64,000 bases of DNA, taken from assembly GCF_017569925.1 (NCBI RefSeq), contig NZ_CP050854.1, forward strand, positions 2,108,001 to 2,172,000, written 5' to 3'. The notes under the pieces were generated by a model. It made no database searches, had not been told where the DNA came from, and was given only the letters and a program-made list of their open reading frames with translations. This stretch comes from Brenneria izadpanahii (GTDB lineage: Bacteria > Pseudomonadota > Gammaproteobacteria > Enterobacterales > Enterobacteriaceae). This document shows positions 9,971 to 20,951 of this stretch, piece after piece. The position numbers were made by a program, and so were the translations under genes. The first letter of the stretch is position 1, and each line of letters begins with the position of its first letter.

Positions 9971-10981
9971 ATGTTCTATCCCTTTATCAGGAAAGCCTTA
10001 TTTCAGTTCGATCCGGAACGAGCGCATGAGCTGACCTTCCAACAATTACGCCGTATCACCCATACTCCTTTTGAATTTCTTGTCCGTCAATCTGTTCCCA
10101 CCAAACCCGTTAACTGTATGGGGCTGTCATTTAAGAACCCGCTAGGCCTGGCCGCCGGTCTTGATAAAGACGGCGACTGTATTGATGCGCTGGGCGCAAT
10201 GGGATTTGGCTTTATTGAAGTGGGAACCGTCACTCCTCGTCCGCAGCCGGGAAATGATAAGCCGAGATTATTCCGTGTTGTTGAGGCGGAAGGATTGATC
10301 AATCGGATGGGATTTAATAATAAAGGCGTCGATTACCTGATCGAGAATGTGAAAAAATCACGTTTTGGCGGCGTATTAGGGATCAATATCGGTAAAAATA
10401 AAGATACGCCGGTAGAGCAAGGGAAAGATGATTATCTGGTCTGTATGGATAAGATCTATTCCCATGCGGGATATATCGCAATAAATATCTCCTCGCCTAA
10501 TACGCCGGGATTGCGCAGTTTGCAATATGGCGAGGCGCTGGACGATCTTTTGCAGTCAATAAAGAATAAACAAACAGAGTTAAATGAGAAATATCAGAAG
10601 TATGTCCCGGTGGCGGTAAAGATCGCGCCGGATCTTTCTGAAGAAGAATTGATCCAAATCGCGGATAGTTTGGTGCGGCATAATATTGACGGAGTCATTG
10701 CCACCAATACCACGCTCGATAGAAAATTGATCCAAGGATTAAATCACTGTGGGCAGACCGGAGGATTAAGCGGTCGACCTTTACAATTACAGAGTACGGA
10801 AATTATCCGCCGATTATCTCAGGAATTAGCCGGGCGCTTGCCGATTATCGGTGTCGGCGGGATTGATTCTTTGATTGCGGCTCGTGAAAAACTGGATGCG
10901 GGCGCTACCTTGATTCAGATATATTCCGGCTTTATTTTCCGTGGCCCGCGTCTGATTAAAGATATCGTTACACATATCTAA
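9971..10981 (+). CDS. pyrD: Dihydroorotate dehydrogenase (quinone), class 2
   Basis: Oxidises dihydroorotate to orotate in pyrimidine synthesis and passes electrons to the quinone pool. FMN enzyme on the inner face of the cytoplasmic membrane, attached by its N-terminal helix pair ([26 protein letters not shown]). 336 residues as in E. coli. Seen: [13 protein letters not shown] loop, the catalytic-serine loop [10 protein letters not shown] near 175, [15 protein letters not shown], and GVGGI for phosphate binding. GGAG precedes the ATG. Separated from pepN by the MITE-like element, so its promoter lies inside or just after that element (9922-9960). Confidence 0.97.
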   Translation: MFYPFIRKALFQFDPERAHELTFQQLRRITHTPFEFLVRQSVPTKPVNCMGLSFKNPLGLAAGLDKDGDCIDALGAMGFGFIEVGTVTPRPQPGNDKPRLFRVVEAEGLINRMGFNNKGVDYLIENVKKSRFGGVLGINIGKNKDTPVEQGKDDYLVCMDKIYSHAGYIAINISSPNTPGLRSLQYGEALDDLLQSIKNKQTELNEKYQKYVPVAVKIAPDLSEEELIQIADSLVRHNIDGVIATNTTLDRKLIQGLNHCGQTGGLSGRPLQLQSTEIIRRLSQELAGRLPIIGVGGIDSLIAAREKLDAGATLIQIYSGFIFRGPRLIKDIVTHI

Positions 10982-11006
10982 TCATTTTACTCATTCATTT
11001 ATATCC

Positions 11007-11032
11007 GGGGGGGTTTATTTATTCCCCCGGCT
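11007..11032 (+). terminator. Possible pyrD terminator hairpin
   Basis: CCGGGGG / CCCCCGG arms around TTTATTTATT just after pyrD. The hairpin is strong, but the following CTAGTCTATATTTTA is a poor U-tract, so termination may be partial. Confidence 0.5.
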
Positions 11033-11152
11033 AGTCTATATTTTACCCAGTCAATAAATAAACTACCAACACCTGCCGGTTTTTTATTGCAGTGATTTGC
11101 AATCAGTCATTTCCGATATTGGTGTAACAAACGGCGAAGGGTAAATAATATT

Positions 11153-11722
11153 ATGAAGTTAAAACCTGACGATAACTGGCGCTGGTATTTTGATGCTGAA
11201 CACGATCGGCTGATGTTGGATCTTGCCAATGGCATGTTATTCCGCTCACGCTTCCCATCCAAAATGCTCACGCCGGATGCTTTTAATGAATGCGCGTTCT
11301 GCGTTGAAGACGCGGCGCTATTTTTTACCTATAACGAAAAATGCCAGAAGATGGCGTTAAGCCGCGATCTTCAGGGGGAATTAATATTGAATGCGCTGGT
11401 GGCCAGCCGTTTTCTTAAACCGTTGATGCCCAAAAGCTGGCATTTCGTGCAGCAGCCCGCAGATAATATATTTAATCCGCAAACCGGCGATATCGTTCAG
11501 GCGCAATTAACCGAGAGCCGTGACCCGGCATATTTTCTGGTTGCGGAAGCCGGCGATAAGGCCAGCCTGTGTCTGCTGGCCCAGGAGCAACTCGATCTCA
11601 GCGCTAAAAGGATGATTCTTGGGGATGCGATAAAAATCATGCACGACAGATTATTGCCGGTCGCCATCCAGGATGCGGATAATCAAGGAACATCATCCTT
11701 TCAGTTCGCCAAAGTGGTTTAA
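11153..11722 (+). CDS. zapC: Cell-division protein ZapC
   Basis: FtsZ-associated protein that promotes lateral interaction of Z-ring filaments in the cytoplasm. 189 residues (E. coli ZapC/YcbW 180). N-terminal [34 protein letters not shown] is diagnostic. Position between pyrD and ycbX is conserved. It converges on ycbX with only 8 bases between stop codons and no separate terminator visible. Confidence 0.92.
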   Translation: MKLKPDDNWRWYFDAEHDRLMLDLANGMLFRSRFPSKMLTPDAFNECAFCVEDAALFFTYNEKCQKMALSRDLQGELILNALVASRFLKPLMPKSWHFVQQPADNIFNPQTGDIVQAQLTESRDPAYFLVAEAGDKASLCLLAQEQLDLSAKRMILGDAIKIMHDRLLPVAIQDADNQGTSSFQFAKVV

Positions 11723-11730
11723 ACGCAACC

Positions 11731-12834
11731 TTATTGCAGGCTGATATCGCCTTGCGGAATACAGCTACAGGCGAGAATTTCGCTGTTTTTGCCAACTGCG
11801 TTGTTCTTTAACGGAGAAACGTTGCCACTGACTAATGTCAGTTTGCAACAACCGCATATTCCGGCGCGGCAAGAGTAGGGAACGCGAACGCCATGCTGTT
11901 CCAACTGCTCCAGCAGGATTTGCTGATTGTTTCCCTTCAGGCTTTTTCCCTGATAGTAAATGGTTATCGTTTTTTCGCTTTGCTGCGGCATCGGCATATT
12001 TTCCACTACGTCGCCAGCGCCATATGCGCGAGGCGGTTTGGTCGCCAGCACTTCCAGCGTATCGCCAACCCGAATAATCCCGGTATTGCGGGCAATCAAA
12101 TTCAGACCAAAATCAACGTCGCCGTTTTCAGCGGTACGGAAAGCGCGTAATGTCGCCAGCGGCTCGTTCGCGGGGTGCTTTCTGCCGCGTTCAATACTGA
12201 CCGTCGTCAGAACGCAGCGGCTACAGGGCTTGACCGCATCGAAAATCACATCGCCGATGCGAATGGTCTGCCAGCTATCTTCAGCAAATGCCTCCGCGCC
12301 CGTTACCACCAGGTTAGGGCGGAACTGCTCCAGTTTGATGCCAGCCGGACAACGCTGACGAAGCAATTGAAAAGAGGCTTCATTGATCAATAAAAAAGGG
12401 TAGCCGTCGGCAAAAGAGAGCGGAATTTCAGGGCGTTTTTTCACGCGGCGGGACGGTTCACTGCCGACCCAGCGCAGTTGCACCGGCCGTTTGAAATATT
12501 GGCTCAGCCAATCATTGATGACGCTGGGAGCGATCTGCGCCGTAAAGTGATTGCCCCAGACTTCGGTTGGCTGAGGCGTAGGCGTGAAATCCGCAAAGCG
12601 GACGCCGGCGGTCTGCCCGTCGGGGGCGGAGATAAACAGGCCATCGGGCAGCAATGCTGGAGTAAACAGCATCATTTGCGGATATTGGCGGGCGGTGATA
12701 AATGTTCCATCTGGCTCCGTAACCATAAAGGTACGATCGTGCGCCAAACCGCTGGCAGACACCATGGAGTGGGACAACTGTAACCCACGCATGGATTTTA
12801 CCGGATGAATATAAAGCCGCGTTACGCCAATCAC
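11731..12834 (-). CDS. ycbX: MOSC and 2Fe-2S domain protein YcbX
   Basis: Molybdenum-cofactor-dependent oxidoreductase-type protein; the E. coli homologue detoxifies N-hydroxylated base analogues using reductant delivered through CysJ. N-terminal MOSC beta-barrel segment ([14 protein letters not shown]), MOSC domain with the conserved cysteine in [13 protein letters not shown], and a C-terminal plant-type ferredoxin domain with cluster ligands in CRAGICGCC plus a distal Cys (SCIPQG). The longest ORF starts at 12882, but family alignment begins at [11 protein letters not shown] and GGAGCAGGTA sits ahead of a GTG at 12834; that start gives 367 residues (E. coli 369). Confidence 0.9.
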   Translation of the reverse strand: MIGVTRLYIHPVKSMRGLQLSHSMVSASGLAHDRTFMVTEPDGTFITARQYPQMMLFTPALLPDGLFISAPDGQTAGVRFADFTPTPQPTEVWGNHFTAQIAPSVINDWLSQYFKRPVQLRWVGSEPSRRVKKRPEIPLSFADGYPFLLINEASFQLLRQRCPAGIKLEQFRPNLVVTGAEAFAEDSWQTIRIGDVIFDAVKPCSRCVLTTVSIERGRKHPANEPLATLRAFRTAENGDVDFGLNLIARNTGIIRVGDTLEVLATKPPRAYGAGDVVENMPMPQQSEKTITIYYQGKSLKGNNQQILLEQLEQHGVRVPYSCRAGICGCCKLTLVSGNVSPLKNNAVGKNSEILACSCIPQGDISLQ

Positions 12835-12867
12835 TACCTGCTCCTTGCCGAAGTAAAACGGCAACTT

Positions 12868-12900
12868 TATGACAAGTGTCACGGATTAGCTATAATGCGC
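12868..12900 (+). promoter_or_regulatory. Putative rlmKL promoter
   Basis: A perfect -10 TATAAT (about 12891-12896) with an ATGACA-like -35 sixteen bases upstream, about 35-40 bases before the rlmKL ATG. It overlaps the start of divergent ycbX. Confidence 0.6.
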
Positions 12901-12931
12901 CTCAATTTTCTTGATTGGTGATGTCGACGAT

Positions 12932-15049
12932 ATGAATGCTCTGTTTGCCAGCACGGCGCGTGGTTTGGAAGAATTATTAAAAAATGAGCTTGAAGCGCTG
13001 GGCGCTCAGGACTGCGCCGTGGTGCAGGGCGGGGTGCATTTTCAGGGAGATAATCGCCTGCTTTATCAAAGCCTGCTGTGGAGCCGGCTGGCGTCGCGTA
13101 TTTTGCTGCCGCTGAATGAATTCAAAGTACACAGCGATCTGGATTTGTATCTGGGAGTGCAGGCGATTGACTGGTCAACGATTTTCGGCGTTGATAAAAC
13201 CTTCGCCGTGCATTTTACCGGCACCAATGAGGACATCCGCAATAGCCAGTATGGCGCATTAAAAGTAAAAGATGCGATCGTGGACAGCTTTAACCGCAAG
13301 ACGGGGCAACGTCCTGATGTCGCTAAACAGCAGCCGGATATCCGAATCAACGTTTTCTTACAGCGTGATACCGCCAGCGTGGCGCTGGATCTCAGCGGCG
13401 AAGGTTTGCATCAACGCGGTTATCGTGATGCAGCCGGACTGGCGCCGCTGAAAGAGAATCTGGCTGCGGCGATCGTATTACGTTCGGGTTGGCAAAAAGG
13501 CACCCCGATGGTCGATCCGATGTGCGGTTCCGGTACGCTGCTGATTGAAGCGGCGATGATCGCCGCCGACCGCGCCCCCGGCCTACATCGTACTCATTGG
13601 GGATTTAATGCCTGGTTGCGGCATGATGCGGAGCTATGGCGTGAAGTGATCGCGGAGGCGCAGCAGCGTGCCCGCAGGGGACTACAGGAAACGACATCCC
13701 GTTTCTTCGGTTCGGATAACGATCGCCGGGTGATTGACATTGCCCGCGCGAACGCCCGTCGTGCGGGCGTCGGGGATTTAATCGCCTTTAGCGTAAAAGA
13801 CGCGGTGCAGTTGCAGAATCCGTTACCGGAAGGGCCGAAAGGCACGATCGTCAGTAACCCGCCTTATGGCGAGCGCTTGGAAAGCGAACCTGCGCTAATT
13901 GCATTGCACAATATGCTGGGGCGCAAGGTGAAAAGTGATTTCGGCGGTTGGCAGTTGTCGCTGTTCAGCGCTTCGCCGGAATTGCTTAGTTGTCTGCAAC
14001 TACGCGCCGAGCGGCAATTCAAGGCTAAAAATGGTCCGCTGGATTGCGTACAGAAAAATTATCAGTTGGCGGAGAGCCAGGGCGAAAACTCAGGACGGAT
14101 TGCAGAGGATTTCGCCAACCGTCTGCGTAAAAACCTGCGCAAGCTGGATAAGTGGGCGCGTCAGCAGGGAATTGAATGCTACCGCCTGTATGATGCCGAT
14201 CTGCCCGAGTACAATGTGGCGGTTGACCGTTATGGCAGTTGGGTTGTGGTGCAGGAGTATGCGCCGCCGAAAACGGTTGATGCGCAGAAAGCCCGCCAGC
14301 GCCTGTTTGATGTGATTAACGCCACCCTGAATGTGCTGGAGCTTCCGTCAAATCGCTTGATTCTGAAAACCCGGGAGCGGCAGAAAGGCAAAAGCCAATA
14401 TGAAAAACTGGCGCAGAAAGGCGAATTTTTGCTGGTAGAGGAGTATAACGCCAAGTTGTGGGTCAATCTGACGGATTATCTGGATACCGGTTTGTTCCTC
14501 GACCACCGTATTGCCCGGAAAATGCTGGGTGAAATGAGTCAGGGGAAAGATTTCCTTAATTTATTCGCCTATACCGGCAGCGCCAGCGTGCATGCCGGGC
14601 TGGGCGGAGCGCGCACCACCACCACTGTCGATATGTCGCGCACCTATCTGGAATGGGCGGAAAAAAACCTGCGCGCCAACGGTCTGACCGGACGTCAGCA
14701 CCGGCTGATCCAGGCGGACTGCCTGTCTTGGCTGCGCGATGCAAACGAGCAGTTTGATTTGATTTTCATCGATCCCCCGACGTTTTCCAACTCGAAACGA
14801 ATGGAAGACTCGTTTGACGTGCAGCGCGATCATCTGGCGTTGATGAAGGATCTCAAACGGCTGCTGCGCCGTGGCGGAACGATCATGTTTTCCAATAATA
14901 AACGCGGATTTCAGATGGATATAGCGGGATTGAAGGCGTTAGGTCTGACGGCGAAAGAGATCACCGCCCGCACTCAGTCACAAGATTTTGCCCGCAACCG
15001 TCAAATTCATAACTGCTGGCTGCTAGAACATGCCGGCGAGGAAAAGTAA
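12932..15049 (+). CDS. rlmL: Bifunctional 23S rRNA methyltransferase RlmKL
   Basis: Two-headed SAM enzyme: the N-terminal half (RlmL) makes m2G2445 and the C-terminal half (RlmK) m7G2069 of 23S rRNA, easing unwinding of helix 74 during 50S assembly. Seen: THUMP region (~45-155), [14 protein letters not shown] motif I and catalytic NPPYGERL of RlmL, then [16 protein letters not shown] and [14 protein letters not shown] of RlmK. About 705 residues (E. coli 702). A longer frame starts at a TTG at 12911, but the family start is [16 protein letters not shown] at 12932. Uup follows after 5 bases. Confidence 0.95.
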   Translation: MNALFASTARGLEELLKNELEALGAQDCAVVQGGVHFQGDNRLLYQSLLWSRLASRILLPLNEFKVHSDLDLYLGVQAIDWSTIFGVDKTFAVHFTGTNEDIRNSQYGALKVKDAIVDSFNRKTGQRPDVAKQQPDIRINVFLQRDTASVALDLSGEGLHQRGYRDAAGLAPLKENLAAAIVLRSGWQKGTPMVDPMCGSGTLLIEAAMIAADRAPGLHRTHWGFNAWLRHDAELWREVIAEAQQRARRGLQETTSRFFGSDNDRRVIDIARANARRAGVGDLIAFSVKDAVQLQNPLPEGPKGTIVSNPPYGERLESEPALIALHNMLGRKVKSDFGGWQLSLFSASPELLSCLQLRAERQFKAKNGPLDCVQKNYQLAESQGENSGRIAEDFANRLRKNLRKLDKWARQQGIECYRLYDADLPEYNVAVDRYGSWVVVQEYAPPKTVDAQKARQRLFDVINATLNVLELPSNRLILKTRERQKGKSQYEKLAQKGEFLLVEEYNAKLWVNLTDYLDTGLFLDHRIARKMLGEMSQGKDFLNLFAYTGSASVHAGLGGARTTTTVDMSRTYLEWAEKNLRANGLTGRQHRLIQADCLSWLRDANEQFDLIFIDPPTFSNSKRMEDSFDVQRDHLALMKDLKRLLRRGGTIMFSNNKRGFQMDIAGLKALGLTAKEITARTQSQDFARNRQIHNCWLLEHAGEEK

Positions 15050-15054
15050 TAGCG

Positions 15055-16968
15055 ATGTCATTAATCAGTGTATCGGGTGCCTGGCTGTCGTTCAGCGATG
15101 CCCCGCTGTTGGATAACACAGAACTTCATATCGAAGAAAACGAACGCGTTTGTCTGGTTGGCCGCAATGGCGCGGGCAAGTCGACGTTGCTGAAAATACT
15201 GGCGAAGGAGATCCCGCTGGATGATGGCCGGATCACCTATGAGCAGGATTTGATCGTTGCTCGTCTGCAACAGGATCCGCCGCGCGATGTCGCGGGAAGC
15301 GTCTTTGATTTTGTCGCTGAAGGCGTAGCCGCCCAGGCGGATTACCTAAAAGATTATCACGCCACGCTGCGTCTGGTTGAACGCGATCCCAGCGAAAAGA
15401 ATATGAATCAGTTGGCCAAACTGCAGGAGATTCTTGAGCATCAGGGATTGTGGCAGTTGGAAAGCCGCATTCATGAGGTACTGGAACAGTTGGGGCTGAA
15501 GGCGGATGCTCCGCTGGCCTCGTTATCCGGGGGCTGGTTACGTAAGGCGGCGCTGGGACGGGCGTTGGTGAGCGCTCCCAGGGTGCTGTTGCTTGATGAA
15601 CCGACTAACCATCTGGATATCGAAACTATTGATTGGCTGGAAACGTTCCTGAAAACTTTCCAGGGCAGTATTGTGTTTATTTCCCATGACCGTTCTTTTA
15701 TCAGAAACATGGCAACCCGAATTGTCGATTTGGATCGCGGTAAGCTGGTTTCCTGGCCGGGAAATTACGATAAATATCTGGAAGGGAAAGAAGAAGCGCT
15801 GCGTGTGGAAGAGTTGCAGAATGCGGAGTTCGATCGCAAGCTGGCGCAGGAAGAGGTGTGGATCCGTCAGGGGATTAAAGCTCGCCGCACGCGCAATGAA
15901 GGCCGGGTGCGCGCCTTGAAGGCGATGCGTCAGGAACGTTCGCAGCGTCGTGAAGTTATGGGCTCGGCGAAAATGCAGGTGGAAGAAGCGGCGCGCTCAG
16001 GCAAAATCGTGTTTGAGCTGGAAGATGTCAACTATCAGGTCGATAATAAAGTTTTGACCCGTAATTTCTCCGCGCAGGTACAGCGTGGCGATAAAATTGC
16101 GCTGGTCGGGCCGAACGGTTGCGGCAAAACGACGTTGCTGAAGCTGATGCTGGGCGAACTGACGCCGACCAGCGGCCGGATTCACTGCGGGACCAAGCTG
16201 GAAGTGGCTTATTTCGATCAGCATCGCGCCGAGCTTGATCCTGAACGCACCGTGATGGATAACCTGGCGGAAGGAAAGCAGGAAGTCATGGTCAATGGCC
16301 GTCCGCGCCATGTGCTTGGATATCTGCAGGACTTTCTGTTTCATCCCAAGCGGGCGATGACGCCGGTTAAAGCCTTGTCCGGCGGGGAACGTAACCGGTT
16401 ATTGCTGGCCCGCCTGTTCCTGAAGCCCAGTAATCTGCTGATCCTTGATGAACCAACCAACGATCTAGATGTTGAAACGCTGGAACTACTGGAGGAGCTG
16501 ATCGACAGCTACCAGGGTACGGTGTTGCTGGTTAGCCACGATCGCCAGTTTGTCGATAATTCGGTGACGGAGTGTTGGATCTTTGAAGGCGACGGCAAGA
16601 TCTCCCGCTATGTCGGCGGTTACTACGACGCCCAGCAGCAACGCGCCGAAGCGACGCCATTGCGCACCGCGCCCGCGACAGCGGCGTCGGCATCTTCACC
16701 GGCCGATAATCGTACCGCACAGCCCGCTAAACGTAATGCGGGTAAACTAAGCTATAACCAGCAGCGCGAACTGGATCAGTTGCCGTTGAAAATAGAGCAG
16801 TTGGAACAGCAAATCGGCGCGTTGCAAACGCAGATGAACGATCCTGGTTTCTTTAGCCGTCCGCATGAAGAAACGCAACAGGTGTTGACAGCATTGGCCG
16901 AAGCTGAGCAAATGCTGGAATCCTGTTTTGAACGTTGGGAAATGCTCGAAGCGCAAAGGAACGGTTAA
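15055..16968 (+). CDS. uup: ABC-F ATPase Uup
   Basis: Cytosolic ABC-F protein with two ATPase cassettes and no membrane domain; the family works on ribosomes, and Uup loss raises precise transposon excision. First cassette: Walker A GRNGAGKST (~38-46), signature LSGGWLRKAALGRAL, Walker B VLLLDEPTNHLDIE. Second: GPNGCGKTT, LSGGERNRLLLARL, LILDEPTNDLDVE. An Ala/Thr/Pro linker (~545-565) leads to a C-terminal coiled coil (~570-637) thought to bind DNA or RNA. 637 residues (E. coli 635). Close behind rlmKL, probably cotranscribed. Confidence 0.95.
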   Translation: MSLISVSGAWLSFSDAPLLDNTELHIEENERVCLVGRNGAGKSTLLKILAKEIPLDDGRITYEQDLIVARLQQDPPRDVAGSVFDFVAEGVAAQADYLKDYHATLRLVERDPSEKNMNQLAKLQEILEHQGLWQLESRIHEVLEQLGLKADAPLASLSGGWLRKAALGRALVSAPRVLLLDEPTNHLDIETIDWLETFLKTFQGSIVFISHDRSFIRNMATRIVDLDRGKLVSWPGNYDKYLEGKEEALRVEELQNAEFDRKLAQEEVWIRQGIKARRTRNEGRVRALKAMRQERSQRREVMGSAKMQVEEAARSGKIVFELEDVNYQVDNKVLTRNFSAQVQRGDKIALVGPNGCGKTTLLKLMLGELTPTSGRIHCGTKLEVAYFDQHRAELDPERTVMDNLAEGKQEVMVNGRPRHVLGYLQDFLFHPKRAMTPVKALSGGERNRLLLARLFLKPSNLLILDEPTNDLDVETLELLEELIDSYQGTVLLVSHDRQFVDNSVTECWIFEGDGKISRYVGGYYDAQQQRAEATPLRTAPATAASASSPADNRTAQPAKRNAGKLSYNQQRELDQLPLKIEQLEQQIGALQTQMNDPGFFSRPHEETQQVLTALAEAEQMLESCFERWEMLEAQRNG

Positions 16969-17028
16969 TTTTTGCAATAACGACCTGACTATCGCCAAGC
17001 GACGTCAGGCCAAAGGAGGCGGCTGGCA

Positions 17029-18303
17029 GTGTGTTCCCATGACCATCATAACCATGATGACTATATGCTATGCCCGCAGTGTGATTTATTGGTCAAATTG
17101 CCGCAGTTGGCGCATGGTCAAAAAGCGGTTTGTCCACGCTGCAAAACGGCATTAACCAGTAAGCAGACGGAACCCCGCAATCGGCCCGTTGGTTATGCAT
17201 TCAGCGCATTATTTATGCTGCTGCTGGCTAACCTATTTCCGTTTGTGAACATGCGGGTGACGGGAATCACCAGCGAAATCACGCTGAGTGAAATTCCAAA
17301 AGTGATGGTGGCGGAGAATTATGTCAGCGTCGCGATGCTCTTTATGCTGTTCGTTCAGCTTGTTCCCGCCTTTTGTATGGTGATGGCGATTTTGCTTTGT
17401 CTACGCGTTTCGTTGCCGCTGGCCCTGAAAAAAGCGATGGCGAAAGTGCTATTCCAACTGAAAAGCTGGGGGATGGCGGAGATTTTCCTGACCGGCGTGC
17501 TGGTCAGTTTCGTCAAACTGATGGCCTACGGGGATATCGGCATCGGAACCAGTTTTATGCCTTTTGTCCTGTTCTGTTTGTTGCAGCTACTGACGTTTCA
17601 AAGCCTGGATCGCCGCTGGCTATGGAATAATATTGTGCCGCCGCCGGAGCTGCCTTCGATACCGCAGCCGGGGAAAGGCGGATTGGCGCAGGGATTGCGC
17701 TCCTGCCGCTGCTGTACGGCCATATTACCGGCGGATCAACTTGTGTGCCCCCGTTGCCATTGCCACGGACATGCTCGCAGGAGGCATAGCTTACAGTGGA
17801 CGATGGCGCTGCTGTTGACCTCTATCATGCTCTATATTCCTTCGAATCTTATGCCCATTATGGTTACGGAATCTCTGGGAAATGCGACGGGATCGACCAT
17901 TATGGCGGGCGTCATCCTTTTGTGGAGCACCGGGTCATATCCGGTGGCGATGGTGATTTTTATTGCCAGCATTATGGTGCCTTCACTGAAAATGCTGGCA
18001 TTAGGGTGGTTATGCTGGAGCGCCAAGGGCAAAGGCCGGATGGATCGCGAGCGTCTGCACGTTGTGTATGAAGTCGTGGAGTTTGTCGGGCGCTGGTCGA
18101 TGATCGATGTATTCGTTATCGCCGTATTGTCCGCATTGGTTCGCATCGGGCGGTTAATGAGTATTTATCCTGCGGTTGGCGCAGTGCTGTTTGCTTCGGT
18201 CGTAATTCTGACGATGTTTGCCGCTATGACATTTGATCCCCGGTTACTGTGGGATCGCCGTGATAATGTTTTTCATAAGGAGTCTTCCGTTGACGAAAGA
18301 TAA
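17029..18303 (+). CDS. pqiA: Intermembrane transport protein PqiA
   Basis: Inner-membrane member of the PqiABC complex, an MCE system linking inner and outer membrane and thought to move lipids; induced by paraquat in E. coli. Two repeats, each a cytoplasmic zinc ribbon plus a four-helix membrane block: Cys pairs CPQC/CPRC near 15-37 and CRCC/CPRC near 225-247. 424 residues (E. coli 417). GTG start: AAAGGAGG at 17012-17018 lies at the right distance and the family starts MC.HHH, as here. Confidence 0.94.
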   Translation: MCSHDHHNHDDYMLCPQCDLLVKLPQLAHGQKAVCPRCKTALTSKQTEPRNRPVGYAFSALFMLLLANLFPFVNMRVTGITSEITLSEIPKVMVAENYVSVAMLFMLFVQLVPAFCMVMAILLCLRVSLPLALKKAMAKVLFQLKSWGMAEIFLTGVLVSFVKLMAYGDIGIGTSFMPFVLFCLLQLLTFQSLDRRWLWNNIVPPPELPSIPQPGKGGLAQGLRSCRCCTAILPADQLVCPRCHCHGHARRRHSLQWTMALLLTSIMLYIPSNLMPIMVTESLGNATGSTIMAGVILLWSTGSYPVAMVIFIASIMVPSLKMLALGWLCWSAKGKGRMDRERLHVVYEVVEFVGRWSMIDVFVIAVLSALVRIGRLMSIYPAVGAVLFASVVILTMFAAMTFDPRLLWDRRDNVFHKESSVDER

Positions 18304-19936
18304 AGATAAATACGCCGTTGCGGATGTAGAAACGATTAAACGTTGGTCGCCCGTCTGGATCGTTCCGATTGTGACGGTGCTGATCGGGGCATGGATACTG
18401 TTTTATCACTTTAGCCATCTGGGGCCGCAGGTCACGCTGGTGACCAGCAGCGCCGAAGGCATTGAAGCGGGAAAAACGACGATCAAAAGCCGCAGCGTCG
18501 ATGTCGGTATCGTGGAAAGCGTCGAACTGAGTAGCGATCTCCACCGGGTGGAAATCAAAGCTCGCCTGCACGATGATATGGACAGACTGCTGAAGGAGGA
18601 TTCGGCATTCTGGGTGGTTAAACCACAGGTAGGGCGTTCGGGGATTTCCGGTCTGGGCACGCTGTTGTCCGGCGCCTATATTGAACTCCAGCCGGGTTCC
18701 CACGAGGCGGAAAAGAGAGAATTTACGCTGCTTGATACCCCGCCGTTGGCCTCCCCGGATGCCAAGGGGATTCGCATCACGCTTGATAGCGAACAGGCCG
18801 GTCAGTTAAATGCCGGCGATCCGGTGTTGTTTCGAGGCTATCGGGTGGGGTCTGTCGAAGCCAGCGAATTTGATCCCAAAGAACGAAAAATGCGCTATCA
18901 GCTGTTTATTTCCGCGCCATACGACAGCCTGGTGACCACCAACGTTCGTTTCTGGAAAGAAAGCGGCGTGTCGTTTGATATGTCTGCTCAGGGTATGCGG
19001 GTGGAGATGGGGTCGCTGGCTACGCTTTTCAGCGGCGGGGTGAGTTTTGACGTGCCGTCAGGCTGGGAGCCCGGCAATCCCGCCGAGGCGATGGCGGCCT
19101 ATCGTCTTTTTGACGATCAGCGCAGTATTCAGGATTCGCTGTACACCGAGTATAAGGAGTACCTGATGTTCTTCAGCGATTCGATCCGGGGTTTGCAGCC
19201 CGGCGCGCCGGTCGAATTCCGGGGTATTCGTCTGGGAACGGTGGCGCAGGTGCCGTTCTTCACCAAAGATCTCAAACAGAATATCGATAGAGACTATCGC
19301 ATCCCGGTTCTTATCCGCATTGAACCCGATCGGTTTGATAAAAATCTGGGGAGCAACTTCAATTTTGAAGAGCATCTGGAAAAGTCTCGGCCTCTTGGTC
19401 TGCGAGCGGCGCTGAAAACCGCCAATATTTTGACCGGCGCGCTGTATGTCGATCTCGATTTTTATCCGAAGGAGAAGGTTAATCAAAAATTGATGACCGT
19501 TGACGGTTATCCGGTACTGCCGACCGTGGGCGGCGGACTGTCGCAAATTCAGCAAAAACTCATGTCGGTATTGGATAAAATCAATGAGTTACCATTGAAT
19601 CCGATGGTGAACGAAGCAACGCAAACGCTGGCGGAAAGTCAGGCGACGTTGCGTGAAATGCAAAAAACGCTGGCATCGTTGAATCAGATTACCTCCAGCA
19701 AAGCGATGCAGGATTTGCCGCAGGATATGCAGAAGACCTTACTTGAGCTGAACCGCAGCATGAAAGGCTTCCAGCCGGGGTCGCCGGCTTACAATAAAAT
19801 GGTGGCGGATATGCAGCGTTTGGATCAGGTTCTGCGCGAGCTGCAACCCGTACTGCGGACCTTGAATGAGAAGAGCAATGCTCTGGTGTTTGAAGCATCG
19901 GGCAGTGAAGATCCTCAACCGAAGAAGGCAAAATAA
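18290..19936 (+). CDS. pqiB: MCE-domain protein PqiB
   Basis: Periplasm-spanning MCE protein: one N-terminal membrane helix (WSPVWIVPIVTVLIGAWILF), three MCE domains (roughly 45-135, 160-250, 285-395) that stack as rings, and a C-terminal coiled coil (~430-530) forming the tube towards the outer membrane. About 548 residues (E. coli 546). The longest ORF starts at 18233, but AAGGAG at 18277-18282 sits 7 bases before a TTG at 18290, which gives family length. The start overlaps the end of pqiA by 14 bases, implying translational coupling. Confidence 0.93.
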   Translation: MTKDKDKYAVADVETIKRWSPVWIVPIVTVLIGAWILFYHFSHLGPQVTLVTSSAEGIEAGKTTIKSRSVDVGIVESVELSSDLHRVEIKARLHDDMDRLLKEDSAFWVVKPQVGRSGISGLGTLLSGAYIELQPGSHEAEKREFTLLDTPPLASPDAKGIRITLDSEQAGQLNAGDPVLFRGYRVGSVEASEFDPKERKMRYQLFISAPYDSLVTTNVRFWKESGVSFDMSAQGMRVEMGSLATLFSGGVSFDVPSGWEPGNPAEAMAAYRLFDDQRSIQDSLYTEYKEYLMFFSDSIRGLQPGAPVEFRGIRLGTVAQVPFFTKDLKQNIDRDYRIPVLIRIEPDRFDKNLGSNFNFEEHLEKSRPLGLRAALKTANILTGALYVDLDFYPKEKVNQKLMTVDGYPVLPTVGGGLSQIQQKLMSVLDKINELPLNPMVNEATQTLAESQATLREMQKTLASLNQITSSKAMQDLPQDMQKTLLELNRSMKGFQPGSPAYNKMVADMQRLDQVLRELQPVLRTLNEKSNALVFEASGSEDPQPKKAK

Positions 19937-20499
19937 TGATGAAAGGATGGACTCTGGCGTTGGCGTTGCTGCTGAGCGCCTGTAGCAGCGCCCCACAAAA
20001 AACCTATTATCAGTTACCGGTGATGCCTGACGGGGTTACGTCGGTTGAGAGAACGGTAAACGGCCGACAGCTTTGGCTGGAGCACGTTAGCGTGGCGGAT
20101 TATCTGGCTAATTCAGGCTTGGTTTATCAAACTAATGATGTGCAATATGTCATTGCCAGCAATAATTTATGGGCCAGTCCGCTGGATCAGCAGCTTCAGC
20201 AGTCGCTGGTGGCCAATTTGAGTCACGGAATGCCGGGATGGCTGGTGACGGCGCAGCCTCAAGGCAGCGAACAGTCTGTATTGAACGTATCGGTGACCGC
20301 GTTCCACGGCCGTTATGACGGCAAGGCGGTGATTAGCGGGGAGTGGGTGTTGAATCATCACGGTCAGGTGTTCAAGCAGCCGTTCAATGTGGTGCTGCCG
20401 CAGTCTGAAGACGGCTATGATGCGCTGGTGAAGACATTGGCGCAGGGCTGGCAGCAGGTTGCTAAATCCATCGCACAACAGGCTGTCTTGGCAAATTAA
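19936..20499 (+). CDS. pqiC: Outer-membrane lipoprotein PqiC (YmbA)
   Basis: Third member of the PqiABC pathway. Signal peptide with lipobox LLLSACSS (Cys about residue 16-17) and the DUF330/ABC-type transport auxiliary fold (KTYYQLP near the start). 187 residues, same as E. coli. The ATG overlaps the pqiB TAA by one base (TAATG), so translation is coupled. Anchored in the outer membrane, where it contacts PqiB by family knowledge. Confidence 0.92.
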   Translation: MMKGWTLALALLLSACSSAPQKTYYQLPVMPDGVTSVERTVNGRQLWLEHVSVADYLANSGLVYQTNDVQYVIASNNLWASPLDQQLQQSLVANLSHGMPGWLVTAQPQGSEQSVLNVSVTAFHGRYDGKAVISGEWVLNHHGQVFKQPFNVVLPQSEDGYDALVKTLAQGWQQVAKSIAQQAVLAN

Positions 20500-20518
20500 C
20501 ATCCGTTGTTAAAAGAAA

Positions 20519-20573
20519 GTCTCTGAGGGATAGGTGAAGTCGCCGAACTCTTTCAGAGGCTTTATTTTTTGTC
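20519..20573 (+). terminator. Probable pqiABC terminator
   Basis: CTCTGA (about 20521-20526) can pair with TCAGAG about 35 bases later, followed by GCTTTATTTTTTG. A weak stem with a long loop but a good T-run. Confidence 0.45.
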
Positions 20574-20757
20574 TTTTTCTTCCTCCGGCCATGCTTTTTT
20601 CTTTTGGGGAAAATTCCCATTTTCATTCATAAATGTGACATTGGCGTGAATTTTGCGCCTTGACCTTTGGTGACCTAATGGCTATTCATAATCTGTGGTT
20701 GCCCAGAAAGTAATCACTGTTTTTTTTCCACCAGATAAATAATGAGGGAAATAAGGC

Positions 20758-20925
20758 ATGAAAAGACAGAAACGCGATCGCCTTGAAAGGGCTCATTCAC
20801 GTGGTTATCAAGCAGGTATTTCCGGCAAATCGAGGGAACTTTGTCCCTATCAATCTTTAAATGCGCGGTCTTACTGGTTGGGAGGCTGGCGCAAGGCCAT
20901 GGAAGACAAGGCGGTTACGGCGTAA
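20758..20925 (+). CDS. rmf: Ribosome modulation factor
   Basis: 55-residue basic protein starting MKRQKRDRLERAHSRGYQAG, nearly identical to E. coli Rmf in length and N-terminus. Binds the 30S subunit in stationary phase and starts formation of inactive 100S ribosome dimers. In E. coli its expression depends on ppGpp and slow growth. It lies after pqiC as in E. coli and has its own terminator at 20952-20975. Confidence 0.96.
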   Translation: MKRQKRDRLERAHSRGYQAGISGKSRELCPYQSLNARSYWLGGWRKAMEDKAVTA

Positions 20926-20951
20926 CTCGCCTTGTGATTTCTAAAGGAACT

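Noticed and set aside
9567..10034. 155-codon ORF running into pyrD
   Set aside because: Covers the inverted-repeat element and overlaps pyrD out of frame; no protein features.
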